Counted from the first letter of the stretch, positions 43,520 to 52,631 are shown. The stretch: 64,000 nt of DNA from Sulfobacillus acidophilus DSM 10332 (GCA_000237975.1 CP003179.1:3130270-3194269), one strand, 5' to 3'. Notes: generated by a model from the letters alone, not told the origin. Numbers and translations are program-made.

Positions 43520-44818
43520 ATGAGCCATGCTGGGATTGCTGCTCTCATCTTTATCGCCACCTTGACCTTCGTCATTTGGCAACCCCGGGGCCTTTCCATT
43601 GGTTGGCCTGCTACCGTCGGTGCCATTTTGGCCTGGGCGCTTCATATTGTCTCGTGGCCGGATGTCCTGACGGTGTTTCATATCGTCTGGGACGCGACAC
43701 TCGCCTTCGTCGGTATCATTTTAATTGCGACCGTGCTGGATCACTTAGGGTTTTTCGAATGGGCGGCCTTAATTTTGGCTCATCGGGCGCGTGGCAACGG
43801 TCGGGCCGTATTTTTCGGCGTCATTCTTTTGGGCGCTGTCGTATCGGCCCTTTTTGCCAATGACGGTGCCGCCCTGATTCTGACTCCCATCGTTTTAGAA
43901 AAAATTCAACTGCTGGAATTTAAGCCGCGTCATATGATTCCCTTTATTATGGCCGGGGGGTTCGTGAGCGATACGACCTCCATCCCTTTTACCATCAGTA
44001 ACCTTGTCAATATTGTCTCCGCCGACTACTTTCATGTGGGCTTTTTGGCCTATGCCGGCCGTATGATGGTGCCCGACCTCGTATCCTTAATCGCTACCGC
44101 GGGATTTCTTTATCTCTATTACCGACGCGATATTCCGGCCCGCTACCGACCGGATCGCTTGCCCCTTCCTGCCGATGCGATTAAAAATCCCGCCATGTTT
44201 CGCTGGTCATGGTGGGTCCTCGGAATATTGGTGATGGGCTATGTGATGAGCGACCTCGGGCATTTCCCGGTGTCTCTGGTGGCCTTGGCGATTGCCGCCG
44301 GGTTTTTGGCTCTGGCCCGTCATTATCGCGTGGGTTCAATCCGGGAAATGATTCAAGAGGCCCCCTGGGCCATTATCGTCTTTTCCCTGGGCATGTATGT
44401 GGTCGTCTTCGGAATCGGCCATGCCGGCCTGACCAAAATCCTGGCGAGCCAGCTAGCCCTTAGCGGTCGGTACGGGCTAATCGCCGCCACGATCTTCACC
44501 GGATTGGTGGCCGCGTTCTTGTCCAGCGTCATGAATAACCTGCCCACGGTGATGATTAATGCCTTGGCGATTCATGCCGCACACGTCACCCCGGTGATTC
44601 GTCAGGCGATGATTTATGCCAATGTCGTCGGGTCTGATCTCGGTCCGAAACTGACCCCGATTGGTTCCTTAGCCACCTTGCTCTGGCTCCACGTGCTGAA
44701 AAAACGGGGTCTCACCATTACGTGGGGCCAATATACCCGGGTCGGTCTGGCCCTGACCATCCCCATTTTAATGCTCACCCTACTGGGATTGGGGGTCTGG
44801 TTGGTGTGGGTCGAATAA
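43520..44818 (+). CDS. arsB: arsenite efflux pump ArsB
   Basis: A 432-residue membrane protein with about 12 helices, close to E. coli ArsB along its length: FVIWQPRGLSIGWPATVGA, FFEWAALIL, ALFANDGAALILTPIVLEK, and TISNLVNIVSADYF. It exports arsenite or antimonite using the proton gradient, expected in an acidophile from ore environments. AAAGGCG lies close before the ATG. No arsR, arsC or arsA is adjacent, so it is monocistronic here. A palindrome in its promoter region may bind a regulator encoded elsewhere. Confidence 0.93.
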   Translation: MSHAGIAALIFIATLTFVIWQPRGLSIGWPATVGAILAWALHIVSWPDVLTVFHIVWDATLAFVGIILIATVLDHLGFFEWAALILAHRARGNGRAVFFGVILLGAVVSALFANDGAALILTPIVLEKIQLLEFKPRHMIPFIMAGGFVSDTTSIPFTISNLVNIVSADYFHVGFLAYAGRMMVPDLVSLIATAGFLYLYYRRDIPARYRPDRLPLPADAIKNPAMFRWSWWVLGILVMGYVMSDLGHFPVSLVALAIAAGFLALARHYRVGSIREMIQEAPWAIIVFSLGMYVVVFGIGHAGLTKILASQLALSGRYGLIAATIFTGLVAAFLSSVMNNLPTVMINALAIHAAHVTPVIRQAMIYANVVGSDLGPKLTPIGSLATLLWLHVLKKRGLTITWGQYTRVGLALTIPILMLTLLGLGVWLVWVE

Positions 44819-44824
44819 CAAAAA

Positions 44825-44850
44825 AAACGGGGATCGCTCCCCGTTTATCG
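44825..44850. terminator. bidirectional terminator after arsB
   Basis: AAACGGGGA-TCGC-TCCCCGTTT has an A-run on the left and T-rich sequence on the right. It overlaps the stop codon of the convergent DUF2249 gene. Confidence 0.85.
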
Positions 44851-45075
44851 TTTTTGCACCAGAATATTGACCACGCTGTAGTTCTTTTCAAACGTCATCA
44901 ATTGAAAATCCACTTGCCCGGAAAATCCTTCGATGGTTTTGGGAATGGCCCCCCAAAAATCCTCATGGCTAATCACCAACATCGCGGTGTCTCCCGGCTC
45001 CAGGCCGGCAATCGCTTCTTGAATCTTCGGTCGCCGTTCGCTGGCCGGCAAACCCTTCAAATCCAGAACCACCAT
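44845..45075 (-). CDS. DUF2249-like small protein
   Basis: A 76-residue protein beginning MVVLDLKGLPASERRPKI, followed by EAIAGLEPGDTAMLVISHED. This is the DUF2249 pattern (L-D-x-R-G-L-P-P-x-E-R, then L-x-P-G-E, then D-H), a fold related to TusA. It lacks the CPxP cysteine of TusA, so it is not a sulfur carrier by that mechanism. Start ATG 45075 has GGAGGTG six bases ahead. Function unknown; DUF2249 proteins often accompany nitrogen-oxide or electron-transfer genes, which are not seen here. Confidence 0.65.
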   Translation of the reverse strand: MVVLDLKGLPASERRPKIQEAIAGLEPGDTAMLVISHEDFWGAIPKTIEGFSGQVDFQLMTFEKNYSVVNILVQKR

Positions 45076-45259
45076 ATACGTCACCTCCAACCCTAATTGC
45101 TATTTTCTAGGATAGCCAAAAAACGGGTCCGGACCATGCCGCAGGAGGACCATTTCCCCAAAACGAGGCTTCGGAAACTCATGCCGCGGATGAACTAGTC
45201 CTTTTTCATGGACTTTCATTTTTCTCTCGCACCACAATTCGTGATAAGATGATGCCCAG

Positions 45260-47029
45260 GTGAGATGGGTGACCCAACGCGTAATCCAGTCGATTTGGAT
45301 GGTCTTAGCCGCATTATTTATTGCAAGTTCACTCTTTGAGGGGTATTTGGTGCTTCCCGGTACCCATGGGCATTCGATTGCTAGCCTTTTGGCGCGCGGA
45401 TTTCTCGTCTTGGCTCCCCTAGCTGCCCTATTTTGGGGCCGACAATATTCGCTAACGCCTCGCGGCCCCCTCTTCCTTTTAGCCGGTTGGCTGTTGGTTG
45501 TCGCTTTGACGTTTTGGTTCGCCAGCCCCCACATCTACTATGTCGAGTACTACGTTTGGTCACAAATCACCGGAGGGCTCCTGGTGCTCACGAGTTGGAC
45601 CCTAGCCGGATTTCCCAAGGTATTTCGACAAACCCAGGTCGGAGCCCTCATTCTCTATGGATTGGCGGTCGTTGGGGTCGGTTTATGGGAAGTTCACACA
45701 GGCCATCATTTGGGACCATCCCGGGTCGGATCCCTGTCCCATATCCCTACCGGCTTTTATTACGACCAAAACAGTCTTGGGGTGGCCATTGCCCTCATCC
45801 TGCCCTATATTCTGCTGCTAGGAGGGCTATGGCCCACCTGGCCGGTCTATAGCCTCAGTGCGTTACTTGCCGTGTTATTGACCTATATCTTATATAAGAC
45901 CGGCAGCCGGGGAGGCGAGATTGCTCTTTTGCTGGATCTGGCAATCTTGGCTCTCGTCGCGCCTTTATCGTTCCGACGTCTTCTAAAATGGCTATTCGGC
46001 GGCTTGATTGTCGCGCTGGCCCTGGTGATCGGCGTATTGCACACGCTGCCCCCGACCGCTCATCTGCCTTTTGCCCTGGAGAAGATCGCCCATCTCACCC
46101 ACTTGGTTACCCACCCCAATGCCGGCCCCAGCTCGGTAACCATTCGCCTAGCCCTCTATCGGAGCGGATGGCATGCCTTTATAACCCATCCTTGGGGCCT
46201 TGGTCCGCGGGGGGCCGAACGCTATTATGCCTACTGGGTCCATCATAAATCGCCCTGGAATACTTACGGAGTGATTGATGCCCATAATATGTGGCTTGAG
46301 GTTGCGATGGATTTTGGCGTAGTGGGCTTTTTGCTCTATGCCGGCTTTTATGGCTGGCTTCTTTGGGGATTAATGCGTCTTCGGCCGGCCGGCAATCGGG
46401 AGCTGGAGTATTTCCGGGCCGCCTCCCTCAGTAGCCTGGTCGGCTTCATTGTCGGCAGTTTATCCCCTTCAAGCGTGATGATCGGCTTTCACATCATGTG
46501 GGTCATCTATGGGATCGCGCTCGGTACCTTGGTCATGGCCCAGCGTATACCAAACCCACGTCTTGATTCACGTAGACTATCAAAGGAGGAGCCCCCCATG
46601 CGAGAGGGATTGGTGCCGGGTACCAAAGCCACCGTAACCACCACCGTGACCGAACAGATGGTCGCCCGGTTGGGTGGACAAAAAGTCCATCCCGTCCTGG
46701 CCACGGCTCAAATGATTGAGTGGATGGAATGGGCCGGTCGGAAACTCATTTTGCCTTATTTGGAAGATGACGAAGATGCCGTGGGCTATGCCGTCGATAT
46801 TGTCCATCTGGCTCCCACATTGGTCGGCGAGACCTTTTCCGCCACTGCGGAACTTCTGGCGATCGACAAAAACCGGATCATCGCCCGTGTCACGGCGGAA
46901 AATGGCCGCGGATTAATCGGTCGCGGCCAATTTACCCAAGTCTTGTTGCCCAAAAAAGCCTTAGAGGATAAAATTCGGGACCTGTCCCACCACGTCTCGT
47001 CGGACAAGGAGCCTACAGCAAATGAATAA
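45260..47029 (+). CDS. O-antigen polymerase/ligase-like protein fused in frame to a thioesterase
   Basis: One open frame of 589 codons. Residues 1-446 form a membrane protein with ten or more helices. It contains the O-antigen polymerase/ligase (Wzy/WaaL) segments [14 protein letters not shown] and [20 protein letters not shown], followed by [20 protein letters not shown]. It would polymerise or attach a glycan outside the membrane. Residues 447-589 are a hot-dog thioesterase with its own ribosome site (see the entry at 46598). No stop separates them. Either the fusion is real, or a stop was lost or shifted around 46540-46590. The GTG start is poorly supported. Confidence 0.7.
   Translation: MRWVTQRVIQSIWMVLAALFIASSLFEGYLVLPGTHGHSIASLLARGFLVLAPLAALFWGRQYSLTPRGPLFLLAGWLLVVALTFWFASPHIYYVEYYVWSQITGGLLVLTSWTLAGFPKVFRQTQVGALILYGLAVVGVGLWEVHTGHHLGPSRVGSLSHIPTGFYYDQNSLGVAIALILPYILLLGGLWPTWPVYSLSALLAVLLTYILYKTGSRGGEIALLLDLAILALVAPLSFRRLLKWLFGGLIVALALVIGVLHTLPPTAHLPFALEKIAHLTHLVTHPNAGPSSVTIRLALYRSGWHAFITHPWGLGPRGAERYYAYWVHHKSPWNTYGVIDAHNMWLEVAMDFGVVGFLLYAGFYGWLLWGLMRLRPAGNRELEYFRAASLSSLVGFIVGSLSPSSVMIGFHIMWVIYGIALGTLVMAQRIPNPRLDSRRLSKEEPPMREGLVPGTKATVTTTVTEQMVARLGGQKVHPVLATAQMIEWMEWAGRKLILPYLEDDEDAVGYAVDIVHLAPTLVGETFSATAELLAIDKNRIIARVTAENGRGLIGRGQFTQVLLPKKALEDKIRDLSHHVSSDKEPTANE
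46598..47029 (+). CDS. FlK-like hot-dog acyl-CoA thioesterase (internal start)
   Basis: The 143-residue C-terminal module of the frame above has AAAGGAGGAG placed seven bases before an internal ATG, exactly as for an independent gene. It matches fluoroacetyl-CoA thioesterase FlK: catalytic-type T36 and E44 in [14 protein letters not shown]70 in [13 protein letters not shown], and LIGRGQF late. It should hydrolyse a small acyl-CoA in the cytoplasm; the substrate is unknown. It could be made both alone and as a fusion with the upstream membrane protein. Its last 17 bases overlap the convergent mgsA gene. Confidence 0.75.
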   Translation: MREGLVPGTKATVTTTVTEQMVARLGGQKVHPVLATAQMIEWMEWAGRKLILPYLEDDEDAVGYAVDIVHLAPTLVGETFSATAELLAIDKNRIIARVTAENGRGLIGRGQFTQVLLPKKALEDKIRDLSHHVSSDKEPTANE

Positions 47030-47372
47030 GGCCCTCGGCCGTGGCTAAATTGGTGGCCACCGGAATTCCTCTCACGTCGGACACGCGCAATAACGCACTG
47101 ACATCGGGTTCATGGGGATGGGCAAATAGCGGATCTCGAAAGAAAAACAGCATATCCAACGACCCTTCGGCAATCCGGCTGCCCATTTCCTGGTCACCCC
47201 CGAGCGGTCCCGGTAACAGGCAGTTCACGGTTAAGCCGCAGCGTTCTTGAATACGCTGTCCGGTATGTCCCGTGGCCCACAGTTCATGACGGCTAAAGCG
47301 CTCCTTATGCCGTTCGACGAAATCGACCAATAAATCCTTTTTCGTATCGTGCGCAATCAACCCGACTCGCAT
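47013..47372 (-). CDS. mgsA: methylglyoxal synthase
   Basis: A 119-residue enzyme, a little short (E. coli 152). The catalytic aspartate is D60 in [12 protein letters not shown], the phosphate-binding start is [13 protein letters not shown], and [15 protein letters not shown] fits the family. It turns dihydroxyacetone phosphate into methylglyoxal, a relief valve for glycolysis when phosphate is short. The ATG at 47372 is chosen, with GGGAGG six bases ahead. It follows the dehydratase gene by 22 bases. Confidence 0.92.
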   Translation of the reverse strand: MRVGLIAHDTKKDLLVDFVERHKERFSRHELWATGHTGQRIQERCGLTVNCLLPGPLGGDQEMGSRIAEGSLDMLFFFRDPLFAHPHEPDVSALLRVSDVRGIPVATNLATAEGLIHLL

Positions 47373-47394
47373 AACCGTCCTCCCGCCTCTATTG

Positions 47395-47781
47395 TTAAGG
47401 TGTTTGCCAGACCATCTCACCGGTTAACGCGAGATGGCCGTCCGCTTTCGTCAGCCGAATCTGCACCGTCAACTCATGAGCCGTCTGGGACTTCACCCGA
47501 CCGGTTAGGGTCAGGGATTCGCCCGGCACCACCATGCCCCGAAACCGCACCTGGTACCGCACGAGCCGGGCATCCGGCGGCACCATGGACCGTAAGGGAC
47601 TCACAACCCGGCCCATTTGTAACATCCCGTGCACAATCACCCCCGGGAGCCCCATCTGCCGGGCAAATTGGTCATCATAGTGAATCGGGTTATAATCCCC
47701 CGAAGCGCCCGCATATCGGACTAATTGCTCCCGGGTAAATTGAATCGTCCACGGTCCCCATTCTTCGTCGGCCACGGCCAT
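47395..47781 (-). CDS. MaoC-like (R)-hydroxyacyl dehydratase, catalytic subunit
   Basis: A 128-residue hot-dog protein with the full hydratase-2 motif [19 protein letters not shown], carrying the catalytic aspartate and histidine, then [12 protein letters not shown]. It hydrates or dehydrates (R)-3-hydroxyacyl thioesters. Its ATG directly follows the stop of the partner subunit gene, as in the mycobacterial HadA/HadB pair, so a heterodimer is likely. A thiolase gene lies far off at 21.3 kb. Confidence 0.88.
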   Translation of the reverse strand: MAVADEEWGPWTIQFTREQLVRYAGASGDYNPIHYDDQFARQMGLPGVIVHGMLQMGRVVSPLRSMVPPDARLVRYQVRFRGMVVPGESLTLTGRVKSQTAHELTVQIRLTKADGHLALTGEMVWQTP

Positions 47782-48219
47782 CTACGCCACCCCCTCCGGC
47801 CAGATAATGACGGACTCCGAACGAAAGACCCGCTCTCCCGCCTGGTTGACCCCTTCGCTAGCCAACGTCACCAATGTCATCGTGCCAAACTTACCGGATC
47901 GTTGCCGAACCGATTCGACCCAGTCCGTAACCGTAATGACGTCGCCGGCGCAGATCGGCTGACCCCATTCAAACGACTGCTCTCCGTGAATCAACCCGGC
48001 GACCATCTGAAGCCCCGGAATGGGATGACGCGGCAAGCTAATCCCAAATGTCGGAGGCGCTACCACATCCCGGTAGCCTTGTTGTCGCGCGGCCTCGACA
48101 TCAAAAAAAATCGGATCGGTCTCTCCCACCGCCTCCGCAAACCGCCGAATCGCCCCCCGTTCAATTTCCGTCGGATAGGGCGTTGAGCGGCGCCCTACCG
48201 TATCCGCCAAATTTGTCAT
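47782..48219 (-). CDS. MaoC-like dehydratase, N-terminal-type (FAS1-like) subunit
   Basis: A 145-residue hot-dog protein of the FAS1/HadA kind: AIRRFAEAVGETDPIFFDVE, then VVAPPTFGISL, and FEWGQPICAGDVITVTDWVE. It lacks the catalytic D-x4-H pair of its neighbour and likely forms the acyl-chain tunnel of a heterodimer. The ATG at 48219 has GGAGG six bases ahead; the open frame runs further upstream into fliN and is not used. It starts 46 bases after fliN. Confidence 0.82.
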   Translation of the reverse strand: MTNLADTVGRRSTPYPTEIERGAIRRFAEAVGETDPIFFDVEAARQQGYRDVVAPPTFGISLPRHPIPGLQMVAGLIHGEQSFEWGQPICAGDVITVTDWVESVRQRSGKFGTMTLVTLASEGVNQAGERVFRSESVIIWPEGVA

Positions 48220-48265
48220 CCCTTGCCTCCCGTCATCATCGTACCGAGGACTCGAGCCTCCCTGC

Positions 48266-48730
48266 CTACTCGGCCCGACAAGTGCCCCACTCGGTGATTT
48301 CCACCCCAAAGTTATTGCCCACCAACATGACCCGGGCTTCCCCAATCGCCAGTCCATTTAACTTGACAACCACCGGATCTTGCCATTTCCGATTAAGCAC
48401 GAACTGACTGCCGACGCCCCAGTTCAAAACCGTTTGCACGGTCAAGATTTGTTCTCCCAGACTCGCCGAAAAGGTCACCGGCAAATGCAAAATCCGCCGA
48501 AGCCGCGGATCTTGAGCCGCCCGCGAGGACGGGGAAGAAGGAGCTTCCGCCGATACACTCGGCGGATTAACATCCGGCAGCGCCTCGTCCACCGTTTCCC
48601 CGGCTTCAACCGCAGCCGGGTTGTCCGCAGTAGCCTCTTTGGTGGATTCCCCCGCCAAGGGATTCGGTGATAACGCGGCCAATAGCGCATCGATTTCCGA
48701 TTGAGACAGGGGCCGGTTCGTATCTTCCAC
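48266..48730 (-). CDS. fliN: flagellar motor switch protein FliN with CheY-binding peptide
   Basis: A 154-residue protein. Residues 8-20 read LSQSEIDALLAAL, the CheY-phosphate binding peptide normally found in FliM or FliY. A long acidic and proline-rich linker follows, then a C-terminal SpoA/FliN domain (about 75-150: ILHLPVTFSASLGEQ, VVVKLNGLAIGEARVMLVG). It forms the C-ring switch of the flagellum. Unlike Bacillus FliY it has no CheC-type phosphatase domain; cheC is separate in this operon. Start is GTG with GGAGGAG seven bases ahead. Confidence 0.88.
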   Translation of the reverse strand: MEDTNRPLSQSEIDALLAALSPNPLAGESTKEATADNPAAVEAGETVDEALPDVNPPSVSAEAPSSPSSRAAQDPRLRRILHLPVTFSASLGEQILTVQTVLNWGVGSQFVLNRKWQDPVVVKLNGLAIGEARVMLVGNNFGVEITEWGTCRAE

Positions 48731-48754
48731 GATCGCTCTCCTCCACGACAAGAA

Positions 48755-49555
48755 TTAGCTATTCCGGCTGGATTTCCTGCCGCTTGCCGAAACTTTTTGA
48801 TATAACGACGGGGCCACCACCTGAAACCCGAAGTCGGCAAATTCCAGAAACGTTTCGGTCGCCCCCAGGAACAATAGGCCGCCGTTTTTAAGGGCCTCGG
48901 ATAACCGACTTAACACCTGCAACCGAATCTCCCGTTCAAAATAAATCAAGAGATTTCGGCATAAAATCGCATCAAATTCCCCGGGCAACGGATCCGTCAG
49001 GAGGTTATGGCGCACAAATCGTATGGCATTCGACCCGGACGATTTAACCGCCCAGTGATGGCCTTTAGCCTCCAGATAGCTTCGATAGGGTTGGGGAATT
49101 TTATCGACGTCGGCCGCCGGAAATTCTCCTTGTCGCGCTTTTTCGAGCACCAGATCATCACTGTCCGTGGCCAAAATCTCATAACGAAGTTTAAGATCCT
49201 CCATTAAAAGAGCGACCGACACGGCTTCCGCTCCCCAAGAGCAGCCGGCCGACCAAATCCGCCAATACTCCCCGCCTTGAGATTTTACCGCCTGACGAAA
49301 GCGCTCCCAATACTCCGGATCCCGAAAAAATTCCGTGACGTGAATGGTTAAATACGAATGAAACCGCCGATAGACTTCCGGGTCTTGCTGAACTGCCTGC
49401 ACAAATGCGGCCGGTCCCACAAAGCCTTCCCGTTCTAAAAACGTTGCAATACGCCGTTCTATTTGGGTTCGTTTGTATGCGGTCAAATCCAGTCCCCATT
49501 GACGGGACAGTTGGCCGATAAGCGCCCAATCGTGGTCATCGTAGCGGTACCCCAT
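48755..49555 (-). CDS. cheR: chemotaxis protein methyltransferase CheR
   Basis: A 266-residue enzyme that methylates receptor glutamates with S-adenosylmethionine. N-terminal helical domain, then HVTEFFRDPEYWERF, the SAM site IWSAGCSWGAEAVSVALLM, LATDSDD, and CRNLLIYF. The SAM motif has A in the usual E (GEE) position. It overlaps cheB by 20 bases and precedes fliN by 24. Confidence 0.93.
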   Translation of the reverse strand: MGYRYDDHDWALIGQLSRQWGLDLTAYKRTQIERRIATFLEREGFVGPAAFVQAVQQDPEVYRRFHSYLTIHVTEFFRDPEYWERFRQAVKSQGGEYWRIWSAGCSWGAEAVSVALLMEDLKLRYEILATDSDDLVLEKARQGEFPAADVDKIPQPYRSYLEAKGHHWAVKSSGSNAIRFVRHNLLTDPLPGEFDAILCRNLLIYFEREIRLQVLSRLSEALKNGGLLFLGATETFLEFADFGFQVVAPSLYQKVSASGRKSSRNS

Positions 49556-50597
49556 GTTGAATCACCTGTCTTAACCATAAACTGATGCGCCCAAGCGGCC
49601 ACACCGCATCGGCTGCGCCGGCCTCAAAAACCGCCCGCGGCATGCCCCACACCAAAGCGGTTTCCCGCGATTCGGCAATGACGGTCCCTCCCCGCTGATG
49701 CACGGCTAAAGCCCCTTGAGCCCCGTCTTCTCCCATGCCGGTCAAAATGACCACGCCCAAGTCGCGGCCAAACACGGAAACCGCATCGCTCAGGGTGACG
49801 TCGACCGACGGAATGACCCCATGCAGCCGTTCGCCCGACTCGCTCCAAGCGCCCTGACGGCTGACGCGCAGATGTTTGCCGCCCGCCGCCACAATCACCG
49901 GAGGCGGATCCCAAGGCACCATGTCCCCTTCCGGAGGCGACTCTTGAACCGGGTATCCCAACCGATCAGCCAACCGTTCGGCGAACGAACGGGTAAAGCC
50001 GGAGGGCATGTGTTGTACAATGAGTACCGGAATGCGGGGAGCCAACCGAATAGTTTCCAACAAAAACGACAACGCTTGCGGCCCGCCGGTCGAAGCCCCG
50101 ATGACGATCGCTTTGAATCCTTCGGTCCGTGGTTCCTTGTCGAAGGTGGTGCCTTTCTCGGGCTGCGGACCCTCAGACCCCCGCGGCGCCAAAGCCCGAT
50201 ACCGGTCGACAATTTGACGAACCATTGCATCCAATGTTTGATCCGCATGCGGCTTCGGAATAAAGTCGTTAGCCCCAGCCTCCAGCGCATCCCAGGTGGC
50301 CGCCGTGCCGGTATCGCTTTGGCCCGACATCATAAGAATCAATCCGGGCCACCGCCGCCTTAAAGCCCGGACCGCCGCCATCCCCCCCATGCCCGGCATG
50401 ACGACATCCATCATTACCAAATCCGGCTGAAGAAGCGGGACTACTTTTAACGCTTCTTCTCCGGAGGCCACGCTGGCCACCAACTGCCACCCTCGGCGCA
50501 CCAACCGGGATCCCAATTCATAGCGAAAAAAGGCGGAGTCGTCGACCACGACGACCCGCACTCCGCGATCCTCTGCCTCATTCATACCCGTTAGCAT
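49536..50597 (-). CDS. cheB: chemotaxis methylesterase CheB
   Basis: A 353-residue protein with an N-terminal receiver (phosphorylated D64 in VMMDVVMPGMGG) and a C-terminal methylesterase. The catalytic triad is S169 (IGASTGGPQAL), H196 (IVQHMPSG) and D291 (GMGEDGAQG). It removes methyl groups from receptors when phosphorylated by CheA. The ATG at 50597 has GAGG only four bases ahead; a second ATG four codons in is possible. Confidence 0.95.
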   Translation of the reverse strand: MLTGMNEAEDRGVRVVVVDDSAFFRYELGSRLVRRGWQLVASVASGEEALKVVPLLQPDLVMMDVVMPGMGGMAAVRALRRRWPGLILMMSGQSDTGTAATWDALEAGANDFIPKPHADQTLDAMVRQIVDRYRALAPRGSEGPQPEKGTTFDKEPRTEGFKAIVIGASTGGPQALSFLLETIRLAPRIPVLIVQHMPSGFTRSFAERLADRLGYPVQESPPEGDMVPWDPPPVIVAAGGKHLRVSRQGAWSESGERLHGVIPSVDVTLSDAVSVFGRDLGVVILTGMGEDGAQGALAVHQRGGTVIAESRETALVWGMPRAVFEAGAADAVWPLGRISLWLRQVIQHGVPLR

Positions 50598-50635
50598 AAG
50601 GCCTCGTCCAAGACTCCTTTAACGCGTGCTCTATC

Positions 50636-51193
50636 CTATGCCGGCGCCTGTTCCAAACTCGGGATCACAACAATCTCACCCGACACCGATTCCCCCGTCA
50701 CTTGAAACAAGGCTTCCGTTAACAACACCGTGGTGCCCGGAGAAATTTCCTCCGTAATCGCCTCCGCCGAAGAGAGGAGAACCCGTGGGGTGGTCGGTTC
50801 CCAAACCGTCCGGAACAAATCCGAGAAGACGTTTAAAAACGCAGTGCCCACGACGTTACCGACTTCCGCCAATGCCGAAATCCCCATGTCGTCGAGCGGC
50901 AAATGCACCGGCTCTCCCATTAAAGCACTGACCAACCGTTGACTGTTCACATCCGAAAACAAGAGCAAAATATGTGCTTGAAATAGCCCCTGGGCACCGA
51001 GATGAATCGCATAAATGGGATTTGTGATCTTGTTTTTTAGCCGATCCGACATGGTTTTCCAGGTGAAGACAGTGACGTCCGTTTCGGTCACGGCAAAATC
51101 CAGCCCGCTAAATTGCTTTAACGCCAAACCCGCCTTGGCGAGTGCCGGAACCGAAGCCCGTTCCCAAACGGCTAAAATTTGCTGTGCCTCCAA
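50636..51193 (-). CDS. cheC: CheY-phosphate phosphatase CheC
   Basis: A 185-residue CheC/CheX/FliY-type protein. One clear active-site signature is seen, S-A-L-A-E-V-G-N followed by the conserved proline region (ISALAEVGNVVGTAFLNVFS), and a weaker copy at the N-terminus. It dephosphorylates CheY-P and can work with CheD; no cheD is in this operon. It starts two bases after the HD-GYP-like gene ends. Confidence 0.82.
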   Translation of the reverse strand: MEAQQILAVWERASVPALAKAGLALKQFSGLDFAVTETDVTVFTWKTMSDRLKNKITNPIYAIHLGAQGLFQAHILLLFSDVNSQRLVSALMGEPVHLPLDDMGISALAEVGNVVGTAFLNVFSDLFRTVWEPTTPRVLLSSAEAITEEISPGTTVLLTEALFQVTGESVSGEIVVIPSLEQAPA

Positions 51194-51195
51194 AT

Positions 51196-52245
51196 CTATA
51201 ATCCTCCTTCTGGTGCTCCATTCTTTTCGGGCTCGGGCCAGTCACGGCCAAGAAAATATCCGGTGATGACCCGCACATGTTGGTCGGGATCCTTGAGCGG
51301 CACCGTTTGCCCCCGGTCACGGCCATTGAGCATCCGAATCACCGGTCGGGTCGGCCAATCGTGCGGAATGTCCCACACGATCCCCACTTCCCCGCTCCCG
51401 AGCATAACAACCGCTCCTACCGAATAGGGAGCGACGGTCCGTTGCAACAATTGAACCAACTCGAGCGGAAAATCCATCCCCGCGCCGCCTACCATCCATT
51501 CGAGCGCCTCCTGAACCGGCAGGGCTGCCTCGTCGGTACGAAAGAGCAATGCGGCCATCAGTTCGGCCATGCCTAATATGCGGGCCCCGTGATAAATTTG
51601 TTCCCCTTTCAGGGGCGGATCGCCACTGCCGTCCCACCGCGCATGATGCTGGGTAATCGTCACCCGGGTGGTTGGAGGAACCGACGATAACGGTTTAATC
51701 CGGTCCACCAAGGGAGCCAAGCGATCCTTTTGCGGCAAGGTCACCGTGCCTTGTTTCATATCGTACTCTAATCCGGTTAAGAGAGCGGCGAGACCGTAAT
51801 CTTCAACCCACTTGCTATCAACCCATTGGGTCAGTTTCATCACCAGCCCGATGGTGTTAATCCACGCCACAAACGCCGGATTGCCTCCCCGATAGAGCGG
51901 GATCCATTCAAAGGCTCTACGGCTCGCCACAGGAAACGCCTCCGCTATTTCCCGAACCAGGCGGCGAGCTTCTATCAGGCCATCGCCCAAAAGCGCTTTG
52001 GGCCCTTGTTCCACCCACTCCGCCAACGGACGAAACAAGTGATCCGGAAACCACCAATGAGGCTCCACCGCTTCGAGACCAGGCCATTGTACGGCAATCA
52101 CGGGTATCGCGTTTTCCTGCAATCGATGAATCGTTTCCGGGTCTAAAACCTGTCCCCGCTCGGCAATAATCGCTCCGGCGCGGTCTCGTACCGTATCGGC
52201 CACCACGTCGCCCGGATGGCATTGCCCGACCGCCATGAATCGCAT
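51196..52245 (-). CDS. degenerate HD-GYP-like protein in the chemotaxis operon
   Basis: A 349-residue protein. Residues about 135-260 match the second half of an HD-GYP domain: QHHARWDGSGDPPLKGEQIYH and GARILGMAELMAAL. Key changes: the HD pair is absent (LEYDMKQGT in its place), HHE is HHA, GYP is GDP, and the late aspartate is lost. It is therefore unlikely to cut cyclic di-GMP and may instead bind it or act as a scaffold. The C-terminal 90 residues (VGAVVMLGSGEVGIVWDIP) form a small beta-rich part often attached to HD-GYP proteins. It lies between cheY and cheC. Confidence 0.72.
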   Translation of the reverse strand: MRFMAVGQCHPGDVVADTVRDRAGAIIAERGQVLDPETIHRLQENAIPVIAVQWPGLEAVEPHWWFPDHLFRPLAEWVEQGPKALLGDGLIEARRLVREIAEAFPVASRRAFEWIPLYRGGNPAFVAWINTIGLVMKLTQWVDSKWVEDYGLAALLTGLEYDMKQGTVTLPQKDRLAPLVDRIKPLSSVPPTTRVTITQHHARWDGSGDPPLKGEQIYHGARILGMAELMAALLFRTDEAALPVQEALEWMVGGAGMDFPLELVQLLQRTVAPYSVGAVVMLGSGEVGIVWDIPHDWPTRPVIRMLNGRDRGQTVPLKDPDQHVRVITGYFLGRDWPEPEKNGAPEGGL

Positions 52246-52259
52246 GCGATGCCTCCTCG

Positions 52260-52631
52260 CTACGCTTTAGACGAGGGCGATTTCGCCCACTTGGCCAATG
52301 CTTGTAAGACCCGATCCGGTTCATACGGTTTAACGATAAAGTCTTTGGCCCCCGCTTGAATGGCCGATACCACCATCGCCTGTTGCCCTAATGCCGAAAC
52401 CATGATAACCCGTGCTTCGGGATCTTTTTGGCATATCGCTTGGGTCGCCGCCACCCCGTCCATTTCCGGCATCGTAATGTCCATGAGAACCGCTGCCGGC
52501 TGGTGCGCCTCATAAAGATTCACCGCTTCCACCCCGTTGGCGGCCTCGACAACCTCATAACCGGCTTCCTCCAAGACTTTTTTCAACCGCATGCGCATAA
52601 AAGCCGCATCGTCGGCAATTAAAATTTGCAT
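52260..52631 (-). CDS. cheY: chemotaxis response regulator CheY
   Basis: A 123-residue single receiver: acidic pair D7-D8, phosphorylated D51 in AAVLMDITMPEMDG, threonine/serine switch in VIMVSALGQ and lysine in DFIVKPYEP. It carries the signal from CheA to the motor, where the EIDALL peptide of FliN can bind it. ATG 52631 has AAAGGAGG seven bases ahead; the longer open frame overlaps cheA and is not used. Confidence 0.95.
   Translation of the reverse strand: MQILIADDAAFMRMRLKKVLEEAGYEVVEAANGVEAVNLYEAHQPAAVLMDITMPEMDGVAATQAICQKDPEARVIMVSALGQQAMVVSAIQAGAKDFIVKPYEPDRVLQALAKWAKSPSSKA

Noticed and set aside
44845-45075. TusA sulfur carrier
   Set aside because: The CPxP motif is absent; the L-D-x-K-G-L-P start and E-P-G-D fit DUF2249 better.
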